64,000 bases of DNA from Myxococcota bacterium. GTDB lineage: Bacteria; Myxococcota_A; UBA9160; SMWR01. Location of the stretch: the NCBI GenBank assembly GCA_039030075.1, contig JBCCEW010000006.1, positions 1-64,000 on the forward strand, given 5' to 3'. The notes under the pieces were generated by a model. That model searched no databases and had not been told where the DNA came from. It worked only from the letters and a program-made list of their open reading frames with translations. Below are positions 56,073 to 64,000 of this stretch, piece after piece. The stretch's first letter is position 1, and each line of letters begins with the position of its first letter. The position numbers and the translations under genes were made by a program.

Positions 56073-56110
56073 GTTTTCCACCGGGCGATGGAAACGCGTT
56101 TCCGTTTTCC
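56073..56110. promoter_or_regulatory. candidate operator: palindrome flanked by direct repeats
   Basis: GGAAACGCGTTTCC (56090-56103) is a perfect 14-bp palindrome with a central CG, as in LacI/GalR-type operators. The heptamer GTTTTCC occurs on both sides (56073-56079 and 56104-56110). It lies between the sigma-54 promoter of the PEP-CTERM operon and the DUF3604 gene. No regulator of this type is encoded in the window. Confidence 0.4.
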
Positions 56111-56241
56111 CCTAGGGGCCAAGCGGCCTGCCGATCCTCGTGCTCACCGAGCGCCGGGCCGGAGTACCCTGCCGGCCCGCGCGTAGCCCCCGGGCATCGA
56201 CGGACCCGAGGCCCGGGAGCGCGGACGAGTTGGAGGAGCCC

Positions 56242-58479
56242 ATGGCACGGGGACGCCGTCTCGCAGGAAGCCTGATCGGGGTGGCCGCCCTGTTGGCGTG
56301 CAGCGGCGAGCACCAGGGGCCGGGAGCCGTGACCGAGCATGCGCTCGATCCCGGCTGGGAGCGGGCTCCCGACGCGGCTCAGTCCGCCGTGCGCGCGGAA
56401 AACGGCTTGCCCGACGACAGCCAGGTGCTGTTCGGCGACCTCCACACCCACACCACCTTCTCCCCCGACGCGTTCATCATGTCGCTGCCGATGCTCGGGG
56501 GGAGCGGTGTCCACCCTCCCGCCGACGCCTGCGACTTCGCGCGGTTCTGCGCCGATCTGGACTTCTGGAGCATCAACGACCACGCCGAGGGCATCTCGCC
56601 GCGCCACTGGTCCGACACGATCGACGCCATCACCGAGTGCAACCGCGTGGCCGGCTCCGGGGACACACCGGATCTCGTGAGTTTCCTGGGCTGGGAATGG
56701 AGCCAGGTCGGTCCGACGCCGGAAGAGCACTACGGACACAAGAACGTGGTGCTCCTCGAAACCGATCGGACGCGGGTTCCCGCCCGCCCGATCGCGGCAC
56801 CCCGCCCCCAGTTTCGCGCCATGTCGTTCGGTCCGGTGGCGACCCTCGCCCTGGCCACCCTGCATTTCTCGGAGCGTCAGCGGATCTTCGACTACGGCTA
56901 CTACACCGACGCGTTGCAGGCAGTGCCCGCCTGCGACGCCGGGGTCGACCCGCGTGAGCTGCCTCTCGATTGTCACGAAGTTGCGCCGGATCCGAGCACG
57001 CTCCACGCGAAGCTCGACGCCTGGGACACGCCATCGATCGTGATCCCCCACGGCACGAGCTGGGGCCTGATGACACCGCGCGGGTTCTCCCTCGAACGCG
57101 AACTCGCCGCGGGACAACACGACCCGTCGCGTCAGCGCCTCTTCGAGATCTATTCGGGGCACGGCAGCGCCGAGCCCTACCGCGACTGGGCGGCCGAGGG
57201 GCCCGGGGAGGCGGCGATGTGTCCCGTGCCGACGCCGGACTATCTGCCTTGCTGCTGGCGCGCCGGTGAGATCATCCGGGAACGCTGCGAGCGCGAGTCG
57301 GGCGAGGACTGCGACGCCCGCGCCCAGACGGCGCAACGTCACTACCTCGAGGCCGGAGCGTCGGGTTTCCAGACCGTCCCCGGCGCCGAGGTCGCCGACT
57401 GGCTCGACTGCGATCAGTGTCGCGATTGTTTCAACCCGGCCTTCTCCCATCGTCCCGCCGGGTCCGCCCAGGCGGCGACCGCGTTCGCCTCCACCGACGG
57501 GCCGGGCGGCGCCGAACGCCGCTACCGGTTCGGGTTCATCGGCTCGAGCGACACCCACGACGCGAGACCGGGCAACGGCTTCAAGGAGTTCGCGCGCCTC
57601 GAGAACACGGAGGCGTCGCCGGTGCGCAACGGCAGCGGCGACGATCCCGTCGCCGAGTCGCGCCCGATCGACTGGGCGAAGATCGGAACCGCGGGGCGGC
57701 GCTACATGGAGCGCGCGGCGTCGTACCTGTACACGGGAGGGCTCGCCGCGGTGCACGCCCGCGGGCGCGATCGCGAAGCGATCTGGGATGCCTTCGAGCG
57801 ACGCGAGGTCTACGGGACGTCGGGGGACCGGATTCTCCTGTGGTTCGATCTCATGAACAGCGCGGAGGGTCCCCAGCCGATGGGCGCCTGGGTCCAGGAC
57901 TTCGCCGATACGCCGCGCTTCCGTGTCGCAGCGGCGGGCGCCTTCGAACAACGCCCGGGCTGCCCCGATCCGGTGCATGACGCGCTCACCCCCGAGCGAC
58001 TCGAGGCGCTGTGTCTCGGCGAGTGCTTCCACCCCGGCGAACGCCGTCGACGCATCACCCGCATCGAGGTGGTGCGCATCCGGGCGAGCGCCGGCGCGTC
58101 GCCCGTCGAGACGCGGGTCGAAGACCCCTGGCGGGTGTTGCCCTGTGAAGACGCAGGCGATGGCTGCCGCGTCGAGTTCGAAGACCCGGAGTTTACGTCC
58201 GCAGAGGGAGAGGTCGCCTACTACGTGCGCGCGATCCAGGAACCGACGCCGGCCGTGAATGCCGGCGGGGTCCGCTGCACCACCGACGACGCGGGGGACT
58301 GTCTCGAGGTCGACCCCTGCTACGGCGACGACCGCACGTCGCCCGAGGACGACTGCCTCGCGGACAATGAGGAGCGCGCCTGGTCGTCGCCGATCTTCGT
58401 CACCCCGGCCGCCGCGCCCGTCTCGGAAGCGACGGCGGCGCTGCCGCGCGCCGCCGGGCTGTCGGCGGCAATGCGATAA
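56242..58479 (+). CDS. DUF3604 (PHP-like) lipoprotein
   Basis: A 745-residue exported protein with a lipobox (LLAC, Cys20) after a basic n-region, so it should be lipid-anchored. The core is the DUF3604 domain: VLFGDLHTHTTFSPDAF, FWSINDHAEGIS, GWEWSQVG, IPHGTSWG and FIGSSDTHDARPGNG. The conserved histidines and aspartates resemble the PHP metal-binding set, suggesting a phosphoesterase-like metal enzyme, but no activity is established. Many cysteines (CCWRAGE, CDQCRDCF, CGECF-like pairs) suggest disulfides. GGAGGAG precedes ATG 56242. Confidence 0.85.
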   Translation: MARGRRLAGSLIGVAALLACSGEHQGPGAVTEHALDPGWERAPDAAQSAVRAENGLPDDSQVLFGDLHTHTTFSPDAFIMSLPMLGGSGVHPPADACDFARFCADLDFWSINDHAEGISPRHWSDTIDAITECNRVAGSGDTPDLVSFLGWEWSQVGPTPEEHYGHKNVVLLETDRTRVPARPIAAPRPQFRAMSFGPVATLALATLHFSERQRIFDYGYYTDALQAVPACDAGVDPRELPLDCHEVAPDPSTLHAKLDAWDTPSIVIPHGTSWGLMTPRGFSLERELAAGQHDPSRQRLFEIYSGHGSAEPYRDWAAEGPGEAAMCPVPTPDYLPCCWRAGEIIRERCERESGEDCDARAQTAQRHYLEAGASGFQTVPGAEVADWLDCDQCRDCFNPAFSHRPAGSAQAATAFASTDGPGGAERRYRFGFIGSSDTHDARPGNGFKEFARLENTEASPVRNGSGDDPVAESRPIDWAKIGTAGRRYMERAASYLYTGGLAAVHARGRDREAIWDAFERREVYGTSGDRILLWFDLMNSAEGPQPMGAWVQDFADTPRFRVAAAGAFEQRPGCPDPVHDALTPERLEALCLGECFHPGERRRRITRIEVVRIRASAGASPVETRVEDPWRVLPCEDAGDGCRVEFEDPEFTSAEGEVAYYVRAIQEPTPAVNAGGVRCTTDDAGDCLEVDPCYGDDRTSPEDDCLADNEERAWSSPIFVTPAAAPVSEATAALPRAAGLSAAMR

Positions 58480-58490
58480 GCTTCGCCGCC

Positions 58491-58637
58491 GTGTTCCGCG
58501 ACCGACGTCCGCTGATCATCGCCATCCTGGTGCTCGCGCTGAGTGCCGTGCTCGGTGCCCTGCGCTTCTCGCGCACCGAGTCGCCTCCGCCCGTCGAGAC
58601 CTCCGCGCCCGCACCCGTCGACGTGCCCGCGCCCTAG
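58491..58637 (+). CDS. small single-pass membrane peptide (48 aa), hypothetical
   Basis: A short frame starting at GTG 58491, 11 nt after the DUF3604 stop. It encodes a basic start (FRDRRP), one hydrophobic helix (LIIAILVLALSAVLGALRF) and a Pro/Ala-rich tail (SPPPVETSAPAPVDVPAP). No clear ribosome-binding site is seen. The membrane-helix pattern and tight spacing make it plausible, but it could be chance in GC-rich DNA. Confidence 0.45.
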   Translation: MFRDRRPLIIAILVLALSAVLGALRFSRTESPPPVETSAPAPVDVPAP

Positions 58638-58654
58638 CACGGTCGGAGCGCGGC

Positions 58655-60304
58655 TCAGATCAGCTGGGATTCCCGTCCGCGGGCGACGAAGCGCTCGCGG
58701 AGTGCAGCGATGTCCGCCGCTTCCAGCCGACGCAGCGCGGCACCGCGTTCGGGGCGGTACCACACGGTCTCGTCGCACTCCCAGCGTTCGGCCCGCAGCT
58801 GGCGCTTCTGCACCTTGCTGGTCTGGGTCACCGGCAGCGCGGTACTCAGCCGGACGTAGCGGGGCGTCCACTTGGTGCCGAGGTCGGCCTGCTCGGCGAG
58901 GAAGGCGTCGAAGGCGGCGGGGTCGAACCCGTCGGGATCGGTCACCTCCAGGGCGGCCATCACCTGGTCGCCCACCTCTTCGTCGGGCACCGCGTACACG
59001 GCGGACAGCACCACCCCCGGGTAGCGCGCGAGGATGCGCTCGACGGGCGCGGCGGAGAAGTTCTCGCCGTCCACGCGCAGCCACTCGAAGTCGCGGCCGG
59101 CGAAGTAGATGAAGCCGTCGGCGTCGCGATAGGCGAGGTCGCCGGTCCAGTACATGCCGTCGCGCATGCGCTGGGCGTTCGCTTCGTCGTTGTTGTAGTA
59201 GCCCTCGAAGAGCGCGCGTCCGCCGGTGTTGACGAGCTCCCCGATGGCTTCCTCGGCGTTCAGCAGGCGACCCGAATCATCGAACCGAGCCGGCGGGCAC
59301 TCGTTCCCTGTTTCCGCATCGAGCACGCGGGTGGCGTCGTCGCCGCGTCCGAGCGATCCCTTCGGCATGTCGGGCGTGCGCTGGACGGCGACACCGGTTT
59401 CGGTCGACCCGTAACCGTCGACGACTTCGGTGGCGAAACGCTTCGCGAAGCGCTCGATGTCGAGGTCGGCGGCCTCGTTGCCGAAGACGACCCGCAGCGG
59501 GTTGTCCGCGTCGTCGGGGCGCTCGGGTTGGGCGAGGATGTAGGAGAGCGGCTTGCCCACGTAGTTGAAGTAGGTGCAACCGTACTTCTTGATGTCAGGG
59601 ATCGTGCCCGACGCCGAGAACTTCCGGCGCAGGACGGCGGTGCCGCCGACGACGATCGTGGGTGCGGTGCCGGTGAACAGCCCGTTGCTGTGGAACATTG
59701 GCATCGACTGGTAGGAGACCGTGTTCTCGTCGAGGGCGAGTCGGCCCGCGAGATTTTGGGCGACGAGCGACAGCTTCCCCTGGCTGCAGATCACCGCCTT
59801 CGGTGCGCCACTCGTGCCCGAGGTGAAGAGCAGAAGCAGGAGGTCGCTCATCTCGACCTCGACGTCGGGAATGTCGGCCCCGGCGTAGGGCGCGAGCGTT
59901 TCCGCGAAGGCCGGCGTGTCGACGTCGAGGATGCGATCGGCGGGGACGTCGGTGTCGAGGCCCGCGAGCAGGTCGCGGTGGGCGGCTTCGGTCACGATCC
60001 AGCCACAGTCGGTGTGGCGGATGTCGCGGGCGAGCTCGGCGCCGCGGCGGGTCGGGTTGATGCCGACGATGACGCCCTTCGCGAGCGCGGCGGCGCCGAT
60101 CCACATCGGGAAGTCGGGGACGTTGTCGAGCAGGACGCCCACGTGCAGGGGGCCGTCGCCCCGATTCGCCAGCAGGTACGCGGCGCGCTGGGCGCAGCCC
60201 GCGACGAACGCGCGGTAGCTGAGCGTCTGATCCTCGAAGCGCAGGGCAGGGCGGTCGTCGTCGCGGCGCGCGACGATCCAATGACGGAACGGGACCAACT
60301 CCAA
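58655..60304 (-). CDS. acyl-CoA synthetase (FadD-like AMP-binding enzyme)
   Basis: A 549-residue acyl-adenylate ligase. The AMP-binding loop is LFTSGTSGAPKAVICS (about residues 164-179), the adenine motif YGSTETG, the hinge TGDLAYRDADGF and the lysine-containing end TSKVQKRQLR are intact. It resembles actinobacterial FadD17-type long-chain or steroid side-chain acyl-CoA synthetases, but the substrate is uncertain. TTG 60304 is the start, with GGAGG upstream. Confidence 0.9.
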   Translation of the reverse strand: MELVPFRHWIVARRDDDRPALRFEDQTLSYRAFVAGCAQRAAYLLANRGDGPLHVGVLLDNVPDFPMWIGAAALAKGVIVGINPTRRGAELARDIRHTDCGWIVTEAAHRDLLAGLDTDVPADRILDVDTPAFAETLAPYAGADIPDVEVEMSDLLLLLFTSGTSGAPKAVICSQGKLSLVAQNLAGRLALDENTVSYQSMPMFHSNGLFTGTAPTIVVGGTAVLRRKFSASGTIPDIKKYGCTYFNYVGKPLSYILAQPERPDDADNPLRVVFGNEAADLDIERFAKRFATEVVDGYGSTETGVAVQRTPDMPKGSLGRGDDATRVLDAETGNECPPARFDDSGRLLNAEEAIGELVNTGGRALFEGYYNNDEANAQRMRDGMYWTGDLAYRDADGFIYFAGRDFEWLRVDGENFSAAPVERILARYPGVVLSAVYAVPDEEVGDQVMAALEVTDPDGFDPAAFDAFLAEQADLGTKWTPRYVRLSTALPVTQTSKVQKRQLRAERWECDETVWYRPERGAALRRLEAADIAALRERFVARGRESQLI

Positions 60305-60373
60305 AGCGGCTGCCTCCAGTCGGGGTCGTGGGGGGGTGAACGCGGACGCGACGAGGCGCAGGCCGGAAGGAGC

Positions 60374-62554
60374 TCAGCGCAGGGCGGCGCGTTCGATGCG
60401 GACCGGAATGTTGCTCATCCGCGGCAGCCCTGAAAAGGGGTCGTATTCGCGTTCGACGGAAGTCAGGCGGCCGGTATTACTGCCGAGCTCGGCGACGTCG
60501 TCGTCGTCGGTGGCCCCGCCGAAGGCGTGGCTCATCGAGACGAGGCCGCGACGCAGGCTGGCGTCGGCTTCGACGATGCCGTCGATGCGCGCGTGGTCGG
60601 ACACGATCGACACGCGATCGCCGGGCGCGAGGCCGAGGGTGGCCAGCTCGTCCGGGTGCAGGAAGGCCGGGTTGTAGCGCCACTTGCGCTGGAGCGCGGG
60701 GAGGTCGCGCGCCGAGGAGTTGTACGCATTCATCATGCGCCGGGAGATCAAGCGCAGCGGGTACGCTTCGCCAGGCTCCACGCGCGCTTCGGCGGACAGT
60801 CCAGCCAGCGCGGCGAGCATGTCGGTGTTGCCGACGTCGAGGCGTCCGGTCCAGCCGGCGTCCTTCGGGGCCACGTGCACGGCCGGCTCGGGGAAGGTGG
60901 CGCCGTGGGGATGGCGCTTGAGCTCCTCGAAGGAGATGCGCGCGTCGCGCATCAGGATGGCGAAGATGTCCTCGGAACTCGGCTTGTCGTCCATGTCGAG
61001 GGGAATCGGTTCGCCGCGTGCCGGCCCGGTCAGTGCCATTTGCTTCAGCGCGAGCGGCAGCTGCATGCGGCGGGCCGTCTCGTAGAAGAACTCCCATTCC
61101 TCGACGACGTCGGAGCCCTCGGGCGGCGCCACCAGGGCCGGCGTGTACTGGCCGTAGGCTTCCGGGTAACCGAAGCCGACACCGTAGAGCGCCAGGTAGT
61201 CCTGATTGAGCGTGATGCCCGGCATCTCGAGGGAGTGCTTCGCCGCGATCACGTAGTCGGCGAGTTGCGCGGTCGCCGACATCTTGATGTCGATCTGGAC
61301 CAGCAGGTCGAGCTTCTCGAGCGCCGCGAGCGTCTTCCGCTGGTCGGGCCACGCGGCGACCGGATTGCCGCCGAGGTTCACCAGGGCCCGCACCCGCCCC
61401 TCGCCCTCCAGCAGGATCTCGTCCGCGAGCGCCGGGGTCGGCATACCCGCCGCCGTGTTGGTGAAACCGCGTACGCGAAGCTTCTCGCCGAAGCCCCAGG
61501 CCGGCCAGGGGGGCAGCGCCTGTGCCTTCGCGGAGAAGGTAGGGACGACCGCGCCCGGGTTGGCGACGCGCTCGCCGGCGCGCAGCCAGCGGCCGCACAC
61601 CGTGTTGAGGCACAGCAGCAGGTACTCGAAGAGCGTGCCGTTGCCCGACATGTTCGGGCCGGTCCCGGCCGTGGCGACGCCGCGCCCCGCGGTGGCGAAG
61701 AGGCGCGCGGCGGCGATCAGGGCGTCGGGCTCGAGGTCGGCGCGGCGCGCGACCTCGGCAGGGGTGAACGGCGCGATCGCGGCCCGCAGGGCATCCAGGC
61801 CCCCGACGTGCTCCTCGCAGAACCCGGCGTCGTGTAGCCCCTCTTCCAGGATGACGTGCAGCAGCGCCGCCACGATCGCCGCATCTTCCCCGGGGCGCGG
61901 TTGCAGGTAGTGCTGGGCGCGGCGGGCGGTCTCCGTGCGGCGCGGATCGATCGCGATCAGACGCAAGCCGCGCGCCAGGGCGTCCTCCAGGAACCGGCCC
62001 GGATTGCCCTGGGGGATCCCGCCCGACATCGCGACCAGCGGGTTGACGCCGATCAGCAGCGCGACGTCGGCCGTGGCGAAGTCCTGGAAGGGCGCCATCC
62101 ACATCCCGTGGAGTGCCTGGGCCAGCGCCTTCCCGGGTTGATCGATGGTGTTCGAGTTGAACGCCATCCGAGATCCGAGGGCCTTCATCCACGCGGTGGC
62201 CAGGGTCCCGTTTGCCGGGTTGGCGGTGCTGAAGGTGCCGCTGTAGAGCGCAATCGAGCGCGGGCCGTAGGTCTCGCGGATTCGGGCGAGTCGCTCGGCG
62301 ATCTCGTCGAAGGCCTGCGTAGAAGGAATGGGCCGGTGCTGCCCCGCCGCGTCGCGCTTCTGGCTGTGGAGGAGCCGCTCCGGGTGTCGGCGCGCCTCCA
62401 GCAGCTGCTGGCCCTTCACGCAGAAGTAGCCCTGGTAGACGGGGTTCTCGCGGTCCCCGCGGACCGCGACCGGTTCGCCGTCCTCGAAGTCGACGAGCAT
62501 CGCGCAGGCGTTGAAACAGAATCGGCAGTACGAGGGGCGGGTTTCTCGGGCCAT
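60374..62554 (-). CDS. molybdopterin oxidoreductase (DMSO reductase superfamily)
   Basis: A 726-residue Mo/W-bis-MGD enzyme. The N-terminal [4Fe-4S] ligands are Cys10, Cys13, Cys17 and Cys45 (CRFCFNAC ... YFCVKG). MGD-binding segments include GVNPLVAMSGG and LIAIDPRRTETARRA, with the C-terminal domain DRVSIVSDHARIDGIV. No signal peptide or Tat motif is seen, so it is probably cytoplasmic. I cannot name the substrate or the metal ligand. It stands alone, without obvious small subunits, and would require the cofactor made by moaA and relatives, possibly with tungsten from tupABC. Confidence 0.88.
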   Translation of the reverse strand: MARETRPSYCRFCFNACAMLVDFEDGEPVAVRGDRENPVYQGYFCVKGQQLLEARRHPERLLHSQKRDAAGQHRPIPSTQAFDEIAERLARIRETYGPRSIALYSGTFSTANPANGTLATAWMKALGSRMAFNSNTIDQPGKALAQALHGMWMAPFQDFATADVALLIGVNPLVAMSGGIPQGNPGRFLEDALARGLRLIAIDPRRTETARRAQHYLQPRPGEDAAIVAALLHVILEEGLHDAGFCEEHVGGLDALRAAIAPFTPAEVARRADLEPDALIAAARLFATAGRGVATAGTGPNMSGNGTLFEYLLLCLNTVCGRWLRAGERVANPGAVVPTFSAKAQALPPWPAWGFGEKLRVRGFTNTAAGMPTPALADEILLEGEGRVRALVNLGGNPVAAWPDQRKTLAALEKLDLLVQIDIKMSATAQLADYVIAAKHSLEMPGITLNQDYLALYGVGFGYPEAYGQYTPALVAPPEGSDVVEEWEFFYETARRMQLPLALKQMALTGPARGEPIPLDMDDKPSSEDIFAILMRDARISFEELKRHPHGATFPEPAVHVAPKDAGWTGRLDVGNTDMLAALAGLSAEARVEPGEAYPLRLISRRMMNAYNSSARDLPALQRKWRYNPAFLHPDELATLGLAPGDRVSIVSDHARIDGIVEADASLRRGLVSMSHAFGGATDDDDVAELGSNTGRLTSVEREYDPFSGLPRMSNIPVRIERAALR

Positions 62555-62711
62555 CCTCCTCATTTTCGCACACCGTTGCCGGTGCGTGAGGCGGCAGCTT
62601 CGAAGCCCTACACGCGCATGTGGAAAATGACCCCTCTTGGGTCTCAAGTCGCCGACGCATCGCGTCGAAACCTGGGCCGGACCTCACTCGCGCCTGCGAC
62701 GGAGACACCTC

Positions 62712-63470
62712 ATGCACCACCCCAAGTGCGCACAGCGCGCGCTCCCCCTCGTCGTGTTCCTGTTCCTGGTCGGGATCCTGGCTTCGGCCGCTCCCGCCTT
62801 CTCCGAAGAGAGCGTCGATCTCGGCAACGGCCGGATCGTGCTCGTTCCGCCCAACCTCGGTGTCCGCGCCGTGGACGAGGTGGAGCCCGGCATCGAGCCG
62901 GTCTGGCAGGAGATGCTCCAGCACTTCGCGGCCCAGGAGCGCCCCGTCACCGCGATCGAGCGCACCAGTGGCGTCGCGCTCTGGAACGACGTGATGGCCG
63001 AGCTTCAGAAGCGCGAGGAAGAGACGGGCCAGAAGCCCGGCGTCTATGACGCCTACGCGCTCTTCGCCCAGCGCGTGGCCGAGCAGGTCGACTACGAGAA
63101 GATCGTCTTCCCGTCCCTCGTGACCCGCGTCGCGAAGGTGCGTGGCAGCACCGCGAGCTGGGACGGCGTCCGCCAGCGGATCGACATGCCGTCCCTGGAC
63201 GTGCCTGCGATCGAGGGGCTCGTCGTGGCCCAGCGCGGCGTCAACGGCGAGCTCGCCGCGGCCTCGCTCCACGTGGCGATCCTCCAGTCCGATGGCCAGC
63301 TCTTCTTCGAGGGCACCGGCGGCCTGGCGCTCCTCCAGGAAATCAAGCCGGACACCCGCGACGAGATCGCGGCGACCCTGCGCGACGATGCCTTCGACGA
63401 CGACCGCGCCCTGCGCGAAGGCGTCGAGGTCGCGTTCCGCAAGCCGCTGCCGGCCTCCCGCGCGCGCTAG
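62712..63470 (+). CDS. exported hypothetical protein (252 aa)
   Basis: A secreted protein with a clear signal peptide (ALPLVVFLFLVGILASAAPAFS, cleaved near residue 31) and no other membrane segment. The body is mixed alpha/beta, with repeated-looking polar helices (EEVEP, QKREEETGQKPGVYDAYALFAQRVAEQVDYEKIVFPSLVTRVAKV). The later VVAQRGVNGELAAASLHVAILQSDGQLFFEGTGGLALL resembles parts of uncharacterised exported proteins. GGAG precedes the ATG. No family is recognised. Confidence 0.72.
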   Translation: MHHPKCAQRALPLVVFLFLVGILASAAPAFSEESVDLGNGRIVLVPPNLGVRAVDEVEPGIEPVWQEMLQHFAAQERPVTAIERTSGVALWNDVMAELQKREEETGQKPGVYDAYALFAQRVAEQVDYEKIVFPSLVTRVAKVRGSTASWDGVRQRIDMPSLDVPAIEGLVVAQRGVNGELAAASLHVAILQSDGQLFFEGTGGLALLQEIKPDTRDEIAATLRDDAFDDDRALREGVEVAFRKPLPASRAR

Positions 63471-63479
63471 CCCGGGAGC

Positions 63480-64000
63480 TCAGCTGGCCTCGGTGGTCGC
63501 CCGCCGAAAGGCGACGGCCACCGCGGCAGAGGCGGGCACGACCAGCGCGCCGTAGAGGAGCGGCACGCGCAGGATCTCCTGCGCGTGGGCATCGGCGAAG
63601 CTCACCACGATCACACCGATCGCGAGCGGTGCGTTCTGGATGCCTGTCTCGAGGCAGATCGCGCGACGCTGGGGGCCCGGCACGCGCAACAGACGCGCGC
63701 CGAGCCACCCGAAGACGAAGCCCAGCGGCCCCAGCGCCGTGCCCGCGAAGACTTCGGCCGCGCTGAAGCTCGTGATCCGCTCGTGGTCGCGGAACACGCT
63801 CACCGCGAAGACGAGCACCAGGACCGCGATGCCGGCGAGGCTACCCACCCGCTCGGCCCGCCGGGCCCAGTCGGGGCGGCGCGTGCGCAGCCAGACCCCG
63901 GCGGCTACCGGGACCAACACGGCCACGAGGGTCGAAACGACGTTGGCGTAGGGCACCTCGAGGTCGTCGCCGGTGAAGGGAGCGGTGTAGATCCCCAGGG
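63480..64000 (-). CDS. bile acid:sodium symporter-like (BASS) membrane protein, truncated at window edge
   Basis: The 3' part of a membrane transporter running off the window. The frame stays open to base 64000 (reading ...LGIYTAPFTGDDLEVPYANVV), so a GTG at 63956 is not the true start. About five hydrophobic helices are visible. The segment ICLETGIQNAPLAIGVIV is diagnostic of the bile-acid/arsenite BASS superfamily. Sodium-coupled organic-acid import is likely, but the substrate is unknown. It converges with the exported hypothetical gene. Confidence 0.85.
   Translation of the reverse strand, partial: LGIYTAPFTGDDLEVPYANVVSTLVAVLVPVAAGVWLRTRRPDWARRAERVGSLAGIAVLVLVFAVSVFRDHERITSFSAAEVFAGTALGPLGFVFGWLGARLLRVPGPQRRAICLETGIQNAPLAIGVIVVSFADAHAQEILRVPLLYGALVVPASAAVAVAFRRATTEAS

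Larger units (their letters stand above)
55814..56241. other. intergenic control region between divergent surface-protein genes
   Basis: About 430 bases without a gene. It holds the sigma-54 site at 55929-55944 (minus strand), an unusually AT-rich patch at about 55930-56010, and a palindrome-plus-repeat element at 56073-56110. A GGAGGAG ribosome site ends it before the DUF3604 ATG. Confidence 0.6.

Noticed and set aside
60477-63272. Very long antisense or off-frame reading frame (931 codons) across the molybdopterin enzyme and the exported hypothetical gene
   Set aside because: It is a frame shadow of the real oxidoreductase, with Arg/Pro-rich composition and no domain.
63480-63956. Starting the BASS-like gene at GTG 63956
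   Set aside because: The frame stays open with family-like sequence up to the window end, so this is an internal valine of a truncated gene.

Overview
The window is a GC-rich, gene-dense bacterial chromosome segment from a Gram-negative organism. The envelope genes that show this are an Lnt homologue, several lipobox or signal-peptide proteins, an MltF-like lytic transglycosylase, LemA, and PEP-CTERM (exosortase-sorted) proteins. It has a classical menaquinone pathway, a homodimeric pyruvate dehydrogenase, lipoate synthase, tungstate uptake, many acyl-CoA and xenobiotic-type enzymes, and sigma-54-like promoters ahead of two PEP-CTERM genes. This mix fits the former Deltaproteobacteria (Myxococcota/Desulfobacterota-like lineages), probably a metagenome-assembled genome. 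The assignment is inference; no rRNA or tRNA gene is present to settle it. The first ~355 bases are visibly AT-rich, have no gene and look foreign, so the contig end is probably chimeric.

Layout. 0.36-9.0 kb: acyl-CoA dehydrogenase, Lnt-like N-acyltransferase, aldehyde dehydrogenase, NfeD-like protein, GreB, the tupABC tungstate transporter and a GST. 9.0-13.6 kb: metF, a YheU protein, cysteine synthase and an MltF-like protein with a duplicated sensor/binding domain. 13.7-22.6 kb: a tightly coupled operon merR-ubiE(menG)-menF-menD-menH-menA-menC-menE; menB and the DHNA-CoA thioesterase are absent. 22.8-28.6 kb: small exported proteins, a YHS-domain protein, a PpiC-type isomerase coupled to a HupE/UreJ-like membrane protein, a haloalkane dehalogenase with all five catalytic residues, and a PAS protein. 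28.7-35.4 kb: lipA-aceE-aceF-lpdA. 35.5-41.9 kb: alpha/beta hydrolase, PilZ protein, patatin, a lemA-TPM-TPM cluster (the middle gene apparently starts at CTG) and an rrf2-grxD pair. 42.0-44.6 kb: moaA, then a GbsR-type regulator coupled to a fatty-acid desaturase behind a perfect 26-bp palindrome. 44.9-58.5 kb: the surface-protein region, with two PEP-CTERM proteins behind sigma-54-type promoters, a secreted trypsin-like protease overlapping one of them, a 1018-residue beta-propeller/di-haem PEP-CTERM protein and a DUF3604 lipoprotein, interleaved with an acyltransferase, a PEP-mutase-family enzyme, a beta-hydroxyacid dehydrogenase and an amidohydrolase. 58.5-64 kb: an acyl-CoA synthetase, a molybdopterin oxidoreductase, an exported hypothetical protein and a truncated bile-acid:sodium-symporter-like protein.

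How the genes work together. Central carbon entry (PDH plus lipoate synthesis) and the respiratory quinone (men operon) are encoded close to one another. Tungstate uptake (tupABC), moaA and a molybdopterin oxidoreductase share a Mo/W theme. The sigma-54 sites link this strain's PEP-CTERM proteins into one probable regulon. The GbsR and MerR operons each have a -10 hexamer ending 6 nt before the start codon, which suggests leaderless autoregulated mRNAs.
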